Source: Armillaria gallica (taxonomy: Eukaryota > Basidiomycota > Agaricomycetes > Agaricales > Physalacriaceae). From it: a stretch of 64,000 bases of DNA. How positions within the stretch are numbered: position 1 is the stretch's first letter; each line of letters begins with the position of its first letter. Below the pieces are notes generated by a model, which was not told the DNA's origin, did not search any database, and worked only from the letters and a program-made list of their open reading frames with translations. Where the stretch lies: contig JBANDB010000006.1 of assembly GCA_037576215.1 (NCBI GenBank), forward strand, positions 1,116,001 to 1,180,000, in the 5' to 3' direction. Shown in pieces: positions 12,480-23,341 of this stretch. The translations under genes were made by a program, and so were the position numbers.

Positions 12480-14680
12480 ATGCTACTGATTGCGACCATG
12501 CAGTTGAACAGAATCCGTTCAGTGTGCTTTTGGACCGCTCATCGGCGCACCTTCACGACCTCGTTGTCTCTGCACTCCGATCTCAAGTCTCAAGCGCAGG
12601 TATGGCGAGTTGGACGGTCATTGTCTTGACTGACAATTGTATAGGCCCGAATATCCCATGTCGACGCCGTCTCTCCCTTCTCGCCAGCATTAATCGACAC
12701 TTTCCGCCGCCGACACGACTATCTGCGTATCTCTCTCACGGAGAGATGCAATCTGCGATGTACGTTATTCCAGTACTCATGTATAGAATCGTGTCAAGAC
12801 GTAGGGTCTCAGGTTTTTACTGCATGCCTGAAGAAGGAATCGAATTGTCTCCTGAAAGTCATCTTCTCACAAACGAAGAAGTTCTTCGTCTTGCGGCGTT
12901 ATTCGTTAAAAGTGGTGTTACAAAAATACGATTGACCGGTGGAGAACCAACAGTGCGGAAAGGTTTGAACGAGATCATCGGTATGTTTTTCTTCTCATCG
13001 CTACCTCCCTCCTTAATAACAATCTGCGCCAGGTGGTCTGAATGAATTGCACCCATACGGTTTACGATCTATAGCTATGACCACAAATGGACTCGCTCTT
13101 CCGAGAAGACTTCCAACGTTGATTGACCAAGGTTTGACTCATCTCAATATAAGGTAAGAAAAATCCCGCGTTCTCACGAGTATGGAATCTGAGTGCCCAA
13201 AGCCTAGATACTTTGGACCCGTTCAAGTTTGAGTTCATGACTCGCCGAAGAGGCCACGAGGCCGTTCTAAAAGCTTTGGATGCTGCCCTCGCATCGCCGG
13301 CACTTGTTTCTGTAAAGCTAAATGTTGTTGTCGTCAAGGGCCTCAATGATTCGGAGGTACTTGACTTCATTGAAATGACAAAGGGGCAAGTACTGTCTGT
13401 CCGATTTATCGAGTTCATGCCATTCACCGGTCCGTGTAACTCTGCATATGACAGGCATGTCTGATATAAATGTATAGGCAATGCTTGGGATAAGCGCAAG
13501 ATGGTTCCCTCAAGCGTACTTTTCGATAAAATCATGTTGCATCATCCTGATGTTGAAAGAATCTCCGATGAAGCGAATGATACTGCACGTTCATGGAGAG
13601 TACCTGGTTACAAGGGAACCTTTGGTTTCATCAGCAGCATGTCGGACCACTTTTGCTCTTCGTGCAACCGCCTTAGGATAACAGCAGACGGCCAGATCAA
13701 GGTCGACAATTGAAGCTGTGTTATTGTCTCTGTAGTTTTGACATTCTTTGCAGGTTTGCCTCTTTGATGCCAAGGAAATATCTCTACGGGATGCAATGCG
13801 AAAAGGCGCTACCGATGATGAACTGCTTCGGGTTATCGGCAAAGCCGTATCTGGCAAACAGGAAAAGCATGCAAACATGGAAGATATCGATGTAATTACG
13901 AATCGCCCGATGATTCTGATAGGTGGTTGAGTGCCCATTCATTGATCTAGTAGACAAGTCTTTGATGAGTTTGACAACGTTTCTGATTTCATACCCACTG
14001 TAGGTTCATCTACCTTCTCATTTCCCCGTCTGTCTAGTTCGAAGATCAGTCTCAAACCACATGGTATTCGACATCGGCACTATAGCTCAGCGACCCCTCC
14101 ATCACCACCTCGTCTCACTCACGTCGACGATCGCGGACGTGCCAGCATGGTCGATGTGTCCGCGAAGGAAATTACACGGCGTACTGCCACAGCAACCGGG
14201 CGTATTTTCATCCCTCTCGTTGCTTATGAACTCTTGGTTTCGGCGTACCCGGATGGCGAAGAACCCTCGCCGGTCTTAGAGAAGGCCAAACAGAAAGTTC
14301 GCCGAAAAGGTGATACGCTTACTGTTGCGCAGCTTGCAGCTATCATGGGATCCAAGAAAACATCAGACCTCATCCCGCTTTGTCATCCCCTACAATTGTC
14401 GAATGTTTCTGTAGTACTGACACCTGAGGCACCAGCGCACGACATCCAACGCCATAGCGTTTTGTGTCGTGCGACGGTGTGTTGTGATGGTAAAACCGGT
14501 GTGGAAATGGAAGCTTTAACTGCCGTGTCAGTTGGCTTGCTGACTGTATGGGATATGCTGAAGGCTGTGGCTGGGAAGGAGATGGAGATCGGAGAGATTG
14601 TTGTTACGGAAAAGTCAGGTGGAAAGAGCGGGGATTTCGTACGAAATATAAGTGACACTGATCACGTACTGTCTAAATGA
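12480..14680 (+). CDS. cnxABC: Molybdenum cofactor synthesis protein, MoaA-MoaC (cnxABC/MOCS1 type)
   Basis: Makes cyclic pyranopterin monophosphate from GTP: a radical-SAM GTP 3',8-cyclase (MoaA) followed by the MoaC synthase. Exons are 12480-12599, 12645-12759, 12813-12980, 13033-13153, 13203-13429, 13478-13701, 13754-13925 and 14004-14680, giving 607 residues. The MoaA part has the radical-SAM cluster [23 protein letters not shown], and the second cluster [18 protein letters not shown]. The MoaC part shows [40 protein letters not shown] and SGGKSGDF. If the last intron is retained, translation stops at 13928 right after MILIGG, giving a 383-residue MoaA ending in the double glycine known from MOCS1A. 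The MoaC part has no in-frame ATG of its own before 14147, so it depends on splicing from MoaA. The N-terminus is basic and could be a mitochondrial presequence. Confidence 0.93.
13926..14003 (+). other. Junction intron carrying the MoaA stop codon
   Basis: A 78-nt intron, longer than its neighbours, starts GTTGAG and ends CACTGTAG. It contains the TGA that ends the MoaA reading frame after Gly-Gly. Splicing fuses MoaA to MoaC in frame; retention ends the protein. An alternative donor three bases upstream (GTGGTT) would also keep the frame. Confidence 0.7.
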
Positions 14681-14853
14681 CTCATTAGAATCAGAATGAT
14701 GATCATGGTCACATCGGATTACTGGCAGGGTTTGTAGAGATTGTGCTGGAAAGATTTCCGGGATTAACCACTCAAACATAGACACACTTGTCGTGTATAC
14801 ATGAAAGACAGGACACTAACACCCAAAATACGAATTTTCATTGTGGAACTGGT

Positions 14854-15371
14854 TTAAGTGGAATGGATAAATTCTTGGAGGCCCGCCGAAATTTCACTAT
14901 CCACGAGGCGCGATGCCTCGGCACCCTGCGAGATATGGGTATCAGTTCAACTTACAACACAAAGAGAATTTAAACACTATACATCTTTCAATTTAACGAT
15001 CGTAGGGATGGACTCTATCTTCCATGGTTCCCCGCGAAACTCGTTGGCTGGCGTTTTCCACCTATCGGAACAATGAGTGGTGAGCACGGATATACTCCTA
15101 TTACCCTGACTAACGTTGGCCTGTCTCCCACATAGACGATCAAAGCGCTTGGAGATTCATCTGATCCAAATGTATTCTTAAGGAGCCCATCGACAATGCG
15201 GCAGTCCTGTAGTCAAGGTGTTAGCGCCCAAAAATGCCAAGACATCTTCTTTACCGGGCACCAGAGCTGACCATCAACGATGGATGAGTAGAAGATCAAG
15301 TAATCGTGCTTGATCTCTTCTGGCTTTGGCGTGGATCCTGTGAATGTCTTATCGGCAATATGGAGAGGCAT
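14854..15371 (-). CDS. TXNDC17/TRP14-like thioredoxin-fold protein
   Basis: Small cytosolic disulfide reductase of the DUF953 thioredoxin family. Exons are 15371-15255, 15206-15115, 15061-14983 and 14925-14854, giving 119 residues, against about 123 in human TXNDC17. The active site WCPDC is split by the first intron exactly between Pro and Asp. Upstream of it is the family strand DYLIFYSSIVDGQ; downstream come DCRIVDGLLKNTF, VGDRPTWK and IESIPTIVKL, the last carrying the cis-Pro loop. There is no signal peptide. It converges on the MoaA-MoaC gene, with 173 bp between the stop codons. Confidence 0.9.
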
Positions 15372-15845
15372 TTCTGCGATCGACTTGACAAAAGGTAAGT
15401 GCTGTGTACGGGCCGTTAAATGGCACTTGTGTTTAGACCATATCAGCGATCACCAATGCCGACGGCTGTCGCAAGCAAGGCGCGACTCGACGTGAGAATT
15501 CGTCACCAAACCATGTGCTGCCAAGTGGAAGAGTAATGAATGCAAGGCGCTTCTCAAAGCATTCCATTTTCCCATAAGTATAGCGAGAGTAAATACTGTG
15601 CGTAAAAGCAAGCTAGTAAAAAAAGCAAACAAGGAGTCGACCCTATGAAACCCTTTGCGAAACGGCGAAGAATACGAATTAAGCACCAGCATACTGTTAT
15701 AAGCAGTCAGAAAATCAAGAAATCGATGGTATAGGTCAAGTCCATGGTGCATGAAGGTGGTCCGTGTACACGAAAGCAACAAAATCTCTACAAGCATAAA
15801 TTGGGGACGTTATAGCAATGGGATGTCAACCAGAAGAGAAGTGCC
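15372..15845. other. Intergenic, no gene seen
   Basis: Between the TXNDC17-like start and the 3' end of the Thr/Gln-repeat gene. A 115-codon open frame on the minus strand has no recognisable features and is not called. Confidence 0.5.
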
Positions 15846-17397
15846 TTAGTATCCACCATACGAACCGCCGTATGAACTACCGGATGAGGCTTGTGTGGCT
15901 TGCGCAGCAACAGCACTTGAGCTTGACTTGTCCCAAGACGCCGACGACACAGCAGCAGCACCGTACGTATTGTATGGATTACTGTTGCCTGTGGTGAGTG
16001 ACCAAGATGACTTGCACTTGCCCAAACAATCAGAGAGACCAGTGTTGTAAACTTGTTGCGTCGTAGTAGCCGTCGCAGTCTCTGTCTGAGTCGCAGTCGC
16101 AGTTGCCGTCGAGGTCTGCAGGACAGTCATTTGGTCTGTGACAGTTGCAGTTTGAGTTTGCAGAACAGTTTTGGTCTGAACCGAAGAATTAGCATCTTGT
16201 CTTCAAGGAAGAGATGATAGGCATACGTTGTCAATGACCTGAGTGCTGACCCACACACTGGTGTACGTAGTGGGATAAACGACAGTCGACACTTCTGTTT
16301 GAGTGACAACAGCTGTTTCTGTCTGCTTCAGCGTTGCGGTCGCGGTCTGAACAACAGTCATCTGATCGGTGACGGTGGCAGTCTGGGTCTGTAAAACGGT
16401 TTGGGTCTACACAAGGGAATCAGTCCTCCGTTAGAATGATACTAGTCGCTATACCCACGTTGTCAATGACCTGTGTGCTAACCCAAACACTTGTGTACGT
16501 AGTGGGGTACACGACAGTCGAAATTTCAGTCATGGTGACGAACGCTGTTTCGGTCTCCTTTTGAGTTTCAGTCGCGGTGGCAGTCTCGACATCAGTCTGG
16601 GTGTAGACGTTGGTCTGAGTCTGAGTCTCTGTAGCTGTAAGAGTGTGCTCGATCACTGAGGTTTTGTCGATGGTTTCTGTCGACACCCAAACGCGCGTAG
16701 TCGGGACCATCTCAACAGAGGTTACGACGGCCGTCTGTGTCACCATCTGAACGTCGGTCTGCGTTTGGGTAACATATTGAACAACCGTGGTAGGAACAAC
16801 TTGCGTCTCGGTCTGCTTAGTGTAAGACGATAGGCCACCCAGGAAGGATGCAGGCACGTACCGCAGTGTAAGTCACCGTGTTGTACGCCGTCTCAGTCAC
16901 AGTCTGAGTAACTGTTGAGGCATATTGGTTGCAATCCGACTGGTAGCCATATCCTCCATATCCGCCATTGTTGCTAATATCAACGTAAGAGAAGCACAAG
17001 AAGCCGAACATTTAGCCAACATACTTGATGATGATCGTGGTGGCGTAACATCCCTGCACCGCGGTGCTGTCGTACTTAAATGATAATCGATTTAGACTTT
17101 TGACGTTGAGCATAATGAAAAAAAAAAACGCACCCATGACTCAGTCTGACAGGAACCATCGCTGCCCTTGTAATAACCATATCCACAATCCAGTGACTTG
17201 TATCCCCCACTCTTGTACGAGTCGTAGGGCATCACATCATAGAAGCTGGAAGCGGAAGGAGCTGCAGTAGGGGCGGAGTACGCGGCAGCACCATTATCGA
17301 CCGGAGTTGGGGTTGCAGGAACCATGGACACTGCACCATTTGCCACCTGAGCGGCAGCAGCGCTTGCCAGAGCGAGACCAAAGATAATTGACTTCAT
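15846..17397 (-). CDS. Secreted Thr/Gln/Val-repeat protein, probably cell-wall associated
   Basis: Function unknown. Exons are 17397-17134, 17074-17025, 16973-16862, 16815-16459, 16406-16227 and 16175-15846 (430 residues). The N-terminus MKSIIFGLALASAAAAQ is a clear signal peptide. A Ser/Ala/Pro region and a Tyr/Gly/Cys-rich block follow (DCGYGYYKGSDGSC, YGGYGYQSDCNQY). The middle is a long run of Thr-Gln-Val-rich repeats without charged core, with repeated elements such as TVVYPTTYTSVWVSTQVIDN and TQTATVTDQMTV. The C-terminus has two cysteines (SDCLGKCKSSW) and ends SSYGGSYGGY. Exons 4 and 5 both end in phase 0 after VIDN, showing an internal exon duplication. Thr density suggests heavy O-mannosylation; a GPI signal is not evident. 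Strong enrichment in TQ pairs is the oddest feature. Confidence 0.8.
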
Positions 17398-17892
17398 AAT
17401 GAAAAGAGTGGGCTGCGAAAGGGCCGGTGTGTATTCAAACGAAAAGGGAATTTGAGGAACGAAAAAAGCGGTCTACGCGCTGTAAACTGTCTTGCAGTGA
17501 AAATGGGAGAATGTGCGGAAAGCTTGAGGCCAAGCGCTCTGTAGATCAGCGCGTCAAATCAAGATGCATAGATATCGCAACAGATGGGGAGACGTACCGC
17601 TAAAGAATGAAAAAAGGGAGGGAGAAAACGAAAACGAACAAAAAGAACGAAAGGTGGGAGAAAGGGTGAGAGATAGGACATCCAGGACGTCGGTTTTTGA
17701 GGTTCTCCCAGGCATGTCCCACGCGATCTGATGAACCGGATTCGTCACTCCCCATCACGCTGGCCATCTCGGTGTCTCCAGGGCCCCAGCATGTTCAACC
17801 ATTCCTGCATCATTCCCTTCGCTCGGGTCTCACTTCGCCATTGGGCAACCGCGGTAGCCAGTCATAATCAATATGTATATTGTCGCTGGTCT
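17398..17892. other. Intergenic, no gene seen
   Basis: Between the start of the Thr/Gln-repeat gene and the 3' end of AGC1. It includes a purine-rich run around 17585-17680. Presumed promoter of the secreted protein gene. Confidence 0.5.
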
Positions 17893-20800
17893 CTATCTAC
17901 CTTCTACCTTGAGTGCGGATGCACGCTTACCAAAGTCGCCATTTACATCCAAGAGAATTTTCAGGGCATTACGCGCCCGTATCCTAGACAATTCGTCACG
18001 ACGGGACGTCAAAGCGGTCTCAACCTTAGGCGGTGCGTCCGCCCATGGATACTGTAAAGGGGGAGTTATCAGCCAATGAGGTTTAGCGTGTGTTAGCAAT
18101 TCACTCACAGGTAACTAATTATTAAGCGTTCATCACGTCAGAATACCCGGTTCAATTTGTGCCGTTGATTCACTCACCGATTTCTTGAGCTCCTCGTACG
18201 CCAATAGCGTGAAACCAAACTGAGGACTACTCCGAAGGACACGAGCTGGACCTCCTTTGAACAAGGCTTTGAAGCCTTCTTCTTGATCTTGTATCCAAAA
18301 GTTAATGATCGGCCACGTGTATCAGAAAAAGATTACGCACAGATCTTTACGAACGCATCACGAAGCCCTTTGTAGTGTGTTTGTCCTTTTCTGGCCTCAA
18401 CTTGAAGACGGGTCTTCACAACGTCTAAATTTGGATCAGATGCGAAGGGGCATAGCCTCATAGAAGCCCATACCTGCAGGTGTCGTGAAATACGCCGCTG
18501 GCATACCGCTGTTTCATCCACGGAGGTACGCACATGCATCGATCAATGAAATGCTAATCAGGTGGCAATGGAGATACTCACGCAATCCCAGCAGCACTCA
18601 ATGTCTCCAAAAACGATAGCTGCTTGCCATTATACCCTTCATTGAACAGGTCGGACTTCAAGTGACCGTAGGCTGGGAAGTAGATGGCGGAGAAAGGAAT
18701 GTCGCGCATTAGGCATGCGCTAGCTCCCTTGTATAAACCGAGGACACCAAGTTGTCGAATGATGTGGACCGCACCCCTCGGAACCGCTCCTTCAAGCTTA
18801 GCAGTTTCACCTTGAACTTGTAAACGGATTTTTCTGTAGGCAACCCACCTTAGAGGATTGAATAGTCTCAAAAGGGCTGATTGATACGTACACAATCTCC
18901 AAAGGGTTGGTGAAAACCTGATTGATGGCCGATATCAATCATTCCATCTATCCATTGAATCAAGACATTGCACGTACCACTTGGCATCCTCCGGCAGCAC
19001 CGCCAGCCACTAGCTCCCAGGATAGTTTGATGCGTCCTGTCTCGGGATCCATAGCCTTGCCACGAACAAGGTCATTGACAGTTAGCTTGATGGCCTTCTC
19101 TGGCGCTACACCCTATAACATAGATGGACATGACGTTCCATGCGAATAGAAATACCACACTACATACAATAAGCTGAGGCCCAAGACCGCGGTAGAATCC
19201 AAGAAACCCTTCGTTACGGAATATCTTTTGCGCACAGTCTATGCTGTTTTTGTAAAGAAGTTGACCGACAACAGTGCTCCGTTGATTTTGCATGCTGATG
19301 ATATCATTTAGATTCTGCATCATTGTCTGAAACTCATCTTTTGCTTACCGCGTCTAAAGAAGAGATCGTTTGAGAAATTCAATTGGCCAGAGAGATGGTC
19401 GGAATACGCGTACCTTGACTAAAGAAAGCATCAGTGGCCTGAAGAACTCAGAAAAATCAAAGGCTTACCCATATCGATAGGGTACACAATCGTTGCACCG
19501 AATGCACCAGCCATGCCTATGTATTATGAGCGGAGAACCAATAGCAGAAGGGCAACTTCACGAACCGCCCAATACAAAATTGTAGGAGGAATGGAATACC
19601 GAATTGAGGAATGATCCGGTATGAGGAGCCTTAGCCTCCACTTCCTCGCGAGGGGCCTTCCACCTTGGATCAAGCAGTTGAGCAAAATCAATCAATGCTA
19701 GACGTTGATTACTGCTTCCACGACCTGCGAAGTGGAAGATGATGGAGGCCTCCATGGGAGTAAACAGGGAGTAACGAGAGTTTGACGCGGAATAGTTAAG
19801 GAAATCTGATTGGTCGATCCTCCCATCTTTGCTCTTCGCAATAGCCTCGCGAATGATACTGAGTACAATGTGAGGACGGATAAAATTAATACTAGTGAAA
19901 ACGCATCGCACCGTTCCACCATGTCCATTTCTAGACAAACTCTTGAGTACATATTTTAAGACAGTATAGAATCACAAACCTCTAATAACATTATGGAAGG
20001 CGATTACTTCCGAATAAGATATACGTTGTCCCGGAGTAAGTGTGCAAAGGGTCGGCAACCTGTCTATAACTGCATCTGACAATTTATGTCCAGCAATTTC
20101 CTACAACGGAGTTGTTCAGGAGGTCTGCATTACGCAAATGGCAAAACGCACTAGAATGATCTGCTTAAACTGTTCGGCTCGAATAAAGCCGTCCTGGTCC
20201 GTGTCTAAATATCTAAAGGCTTGCCGAAGACGTTCGCCTTGTAAACCCTTCATAAGTTGCGTAAACTCGTTATCTGTGGAAGTTGGTCGTTAACGGTTGT
20301 GTGATTCGAGGATACTGGATACGTACATCCCAATACACGCGTTCCGTTCTTTTTCCCAAGATATAGTTTGACCCAGTCGCTAGTTATGGGTCAATGGAAT
20401 TGACAGAGTGGACACAGAGAATATCACACCAATTGAAGTCGAATGGAATAGAGTTTGGGGGAATGTTGGCACTGTAAACGGTCTTGAACTCATCAAAGTC
20501 GATGAAACCGGAGCCATCGCTACAAACATATGAGCAATATTTCGGAGTTCGAGTCCCGTAATACTGACACGTCAAAGTACTGGAATGCCATCCAGTAGTC
20601 CGCATCCGAGCGCTTCAATCCGGTCTGGAAGACCACAAAGTCATCCCAGGACACCAATCCCCGTTTTGCAGTGTCCGCCACATGGAAAAGAATAGAAAAC
20701 TGGGCTCGACCAATTTTTGACGAATCATCTCTTGGCGCAATAGCGTTGACGAAGCTGTCGGGATCCAAGTACCTGGTGGACGCAACGTCACATAACGCAC

Positions 20801-20995
20801 GTCCCCAGAGAGAAGAAGGACTCACTTGTCACCGTTGACATCCTTCGAGTTGGAATCGAATGTGCGCCGCCATCGCCTAAGCTCGGATTCTGGCACGGCT
20901 ACCGCAGTTCGAACAGACTTGAGAGCACTGGCAGCAAGAGAGTGCGGTTCGGCGTCGTCACAATGGGCCATTGGAAAAATTCTAGGGAACGCCAT
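17893..20995 (-). CDS. AGC1: Mitochondrial aspartate/glutamate carrier (citrin/ARALAR type)
   Basis: Inner-membrane carrier exchanging aspartate for glutamate, part of the malate-aspartate shuttle. I read 19 exons: 20995-20826, 20772-20569, 20519-20430, 20379-20327, 20273-20152, 20100-19980, 19930-19912, 19858-19566, 19516-19469, 19418-19414, 19353-19349, 19294-19168, 19112-18978, 18917-18892, 18833-18582, 18508-18474, 18424-18341, 18287-18178, 18051-17893. Total 685 residues, close to human citrin. The N-terminal half has EF-hand loops ([26 protein letters not shown]) for calcium sensing. The C-terminal half has three carrier repeats with YPIDMVKTR, NPLEIVKIR and TPADVVKTR signatures. Exons 10 and 11 are only 5 nt each and encode part of the first signature. 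The C-terminal tail after the last repeat is about 60 residues. Confidence 0.95.
19349..19418 (-). other. Two consecutive 5-nt micro-exons in AGC1
   Basis: TCAAG (19418-19414) and ACGCG (19353-19349) are each flanked by TTTAG acceptors and GTACGC or GTAAGC donors. Only by including both does the gene encode MVKTRMQNQR, the invariant first carrier signature. Confidence 0.9.
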
Positions 20996-21445
20996 GCTGG
21001 TCGCTGTCTAGGGAGGGAGGGAGAGGGGTATCGTGGAAGGGAACGACGGTGGAGGTAGAGAGGAGAGAAATTTACGCTGTGATCGTGTTTTCTGTGGGCA
21101 GAGTCGGACCGAAAATAGAGATGCGGGGTTAACTCCTATGTCAGGCCATGTGACCTATGTCAAAATTGCGAACGGAACAATGACGGAACAAAGCGGCTGC
21201 CTCTTCCTCCAATATTTCCAGAGCAATTCCCTTTCATTGGTATCTTTTTGCACACAAGAAAACATGAGACTTTTTCCTTGTATTTACGCACAATTTTGGC
21301 CCTTTCCACCACAACCAGACCAGGGAATCTGTCGGTGACTCAGCGAAAGCATACCGGTATCTCCCGGATGCCTCCGTTCATCTCCCGTTATCCACAATAT
21401 TCAACATATTCGAAATTCTTATCTACACGAGTAGCGACACGCTTC
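20996..21445. other. Intergenic, no gene seen
   Basis: Between the AGC1 start and the TRM5 stop. No coding signal; likely AGC1 promoter and TRM5 3' UTR. Confidence 0.5.
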
Positions 21446-23286
21446 CTAGGACTCCGCCACTTCGCCCAGGGCCACTTCCCGAGGTAACCTGAAGCTGATG
21501 CAATACATCTCCTTACCGGGTGCTACGGATCGTACATGCACGATGCAAACATCTTCTGATACAGAATGGCCGAGGACCTGCTCGACTCGCTGTAGGCAAG
21601 AGTCAGGCACAGGGAGGCCAAATGCTAAGGAAAATGCCCACCTTGAGAATGTCAACACGCGCCCTGTCTTCTTCAAGCTCCCGAGTAAAACAATGGCAAT
21701 GTACCAAGGGCATTTTCGTGTAATGCGCAATGAGGACTGGCGTGGAAAGCACCCCTCGGAAGGCATCCAAAAAGCTAATGGCTGAATCTGGCAAATTCAT
21801 GACTAAATGAGTGATTGTTCGACGCAGTGGTAAGGCAACGCGATCGGTTTGATCTTGGGGTGTCGATGTGCTCTTGGCGGCTTGCTTCTGCAGTTTTCGT
21901 TCCAGTGTTTTGCTCTTTCGGGGACCAATATATGGCTGGAAAGGATTTTCGATCGGTCGCATGAAGACATCGCGAATAAAGCTTCGGCCATCCTCGCAGG
22001 ACACCCGTACAAGGTCTTCCACCTAAGACGCGTAAGTCAATGTTTCCTTGGGTTGCATGAATGCTTACGTTGTTATTAACAACATTCTGAGATAGATATT
22101 TTGCGCTGTTCGGGTTGAGATCATTCGCAAAAATACCACATCCAAGTTTGGCAGCTGGTATAGCAAAGGGACCAACACCGGCGAAGACGTCTGCCAATAT
22201 GTCTGAAGGGTCCAACAGTTTTACAATTCGGTCGTGTTCCGGATGCAACCGGGAATTCCAATATACTTGAGAGAAATCGAACGTAAAGCGACAATTGGAC
22301 TCGTGCTGGCGTGCGAAATAAGCTGAGAACACAAATGATAACATTCGGACCAACATGTGTGACAACATAATCCGGTCTCCCTGCTAGAAGTTCCATCCGA
22401 AAGAATCGAAATTGAGTATCAATTTCATGAAGTTTATTGACAACGGTCTCGATTTGCTTATTTTTCTACATGTGATCCGCTTAGAGGGGGGAGCAAGGAT
22501 GAAAAAGGACACACAACGTACATCAAGGAACACTTGACCAATTGCGTACTTGTATGGCAAGTATTCATCATTTAAATTGAAGTGAGCTGCGAGAAAGAAT
22601 AAATGAAATCTCCCCTGAATATATTGGACACGGCGTACCGACATGACCTGTTGCCGCAAAACCAACAGGTGATCCCTCCACCAACTCCTCGGGGAGGACC
22701 GCGGCAAGAATTTCAGCTTGAAGAGTTGAGAGGGGTACATCCAAAAGCAGCAAACGATGCACGTACTTGCAGTCCAATAATCGTAATCAAGGTCCACCGT
22801 GTAGTTAGCAAATCCAACACAATCATGGTCGATAATTTCTTGTGCCTCAGGGGAAAGCTGAGCTAGCTTGTGGTTGTTGAATCAACCTATACTCAGCTCT
22901 GAATAAGAGCATACCTTGTTCTGTGATTCTGAGTAACACTAATCGATCACTGTCGGGATTGGATGGGTCCTTGACCACGGGACTAAGTTTCGGCGCTCCG
23001 ACGAGGAACCTGGATGGCGAATGTAAGCACTACACCGAGATCGCTGGTGGAGAGCGCACCTCCTCAGCGTGGTCGATTTTAGGATGCTGTTCGTCTTATT
23101 TGGAGGTACACGAAGGGCAAGAACTGAAATGCGTTTTCGGAACGCATCCTTGTTGAGTGGATGTAGAGGGCCGTGATATCTTGGTGGCGTGGTGTCAATA
23201 GGTGGAATGGAATGCATGGATCGAACAGTAGAATATCGAATGAACAGCGAGTATCTCTTGTAACGACTCGTCGCTGCGAGCATCAA
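21446..23286 (-). CDS. TRM5: tRNA (guanine37-N1)-methyltransferase
   Basis: Methylates G37 next to the anticodon using SAM. Exons are 23286-23060, 23009-22915, 22862-22767, 22716-22648, 22586-22522, 22465-22355, 22305-22069, 22022-21642 and 21589-21446, giving 474 residues. Family blocks are NYTVDLDYDYWTA, CRFTFDFSQVYWNSRL, the SAM-binding DVFAGVGPFAIPAAKLGC, ANDLNP and the NLPD motif in HLVMNLPDSAISFL. The first 22 residues, MLAATSRYKRYSLFIRYSTV onwards, are basic and hydroxylated like a mitochondrial presequence; a second Met at 23220 (MHSIPPID) begins the conserved part. Yeast Trm5 serves both cytosol and mitochondria, so two starts would fit. Its start codon is only 55 bp from that of the divergent TatD-like gene. 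Confidence 0.93.
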
Positions 23287-23341
23287 AGAACTTTTTCGAC
23301 GCTGACTCGGACCGAAGCCGCCAAAGCCTTCCAGATCAAAT

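Noticed and set aside
15450..15797. 115-codon open frame on the minus strand between two genes
   Set aside because: Hydrophobic and Leu-rich but with no family match, no matching splice partner and no codon pattern like its neighbours.
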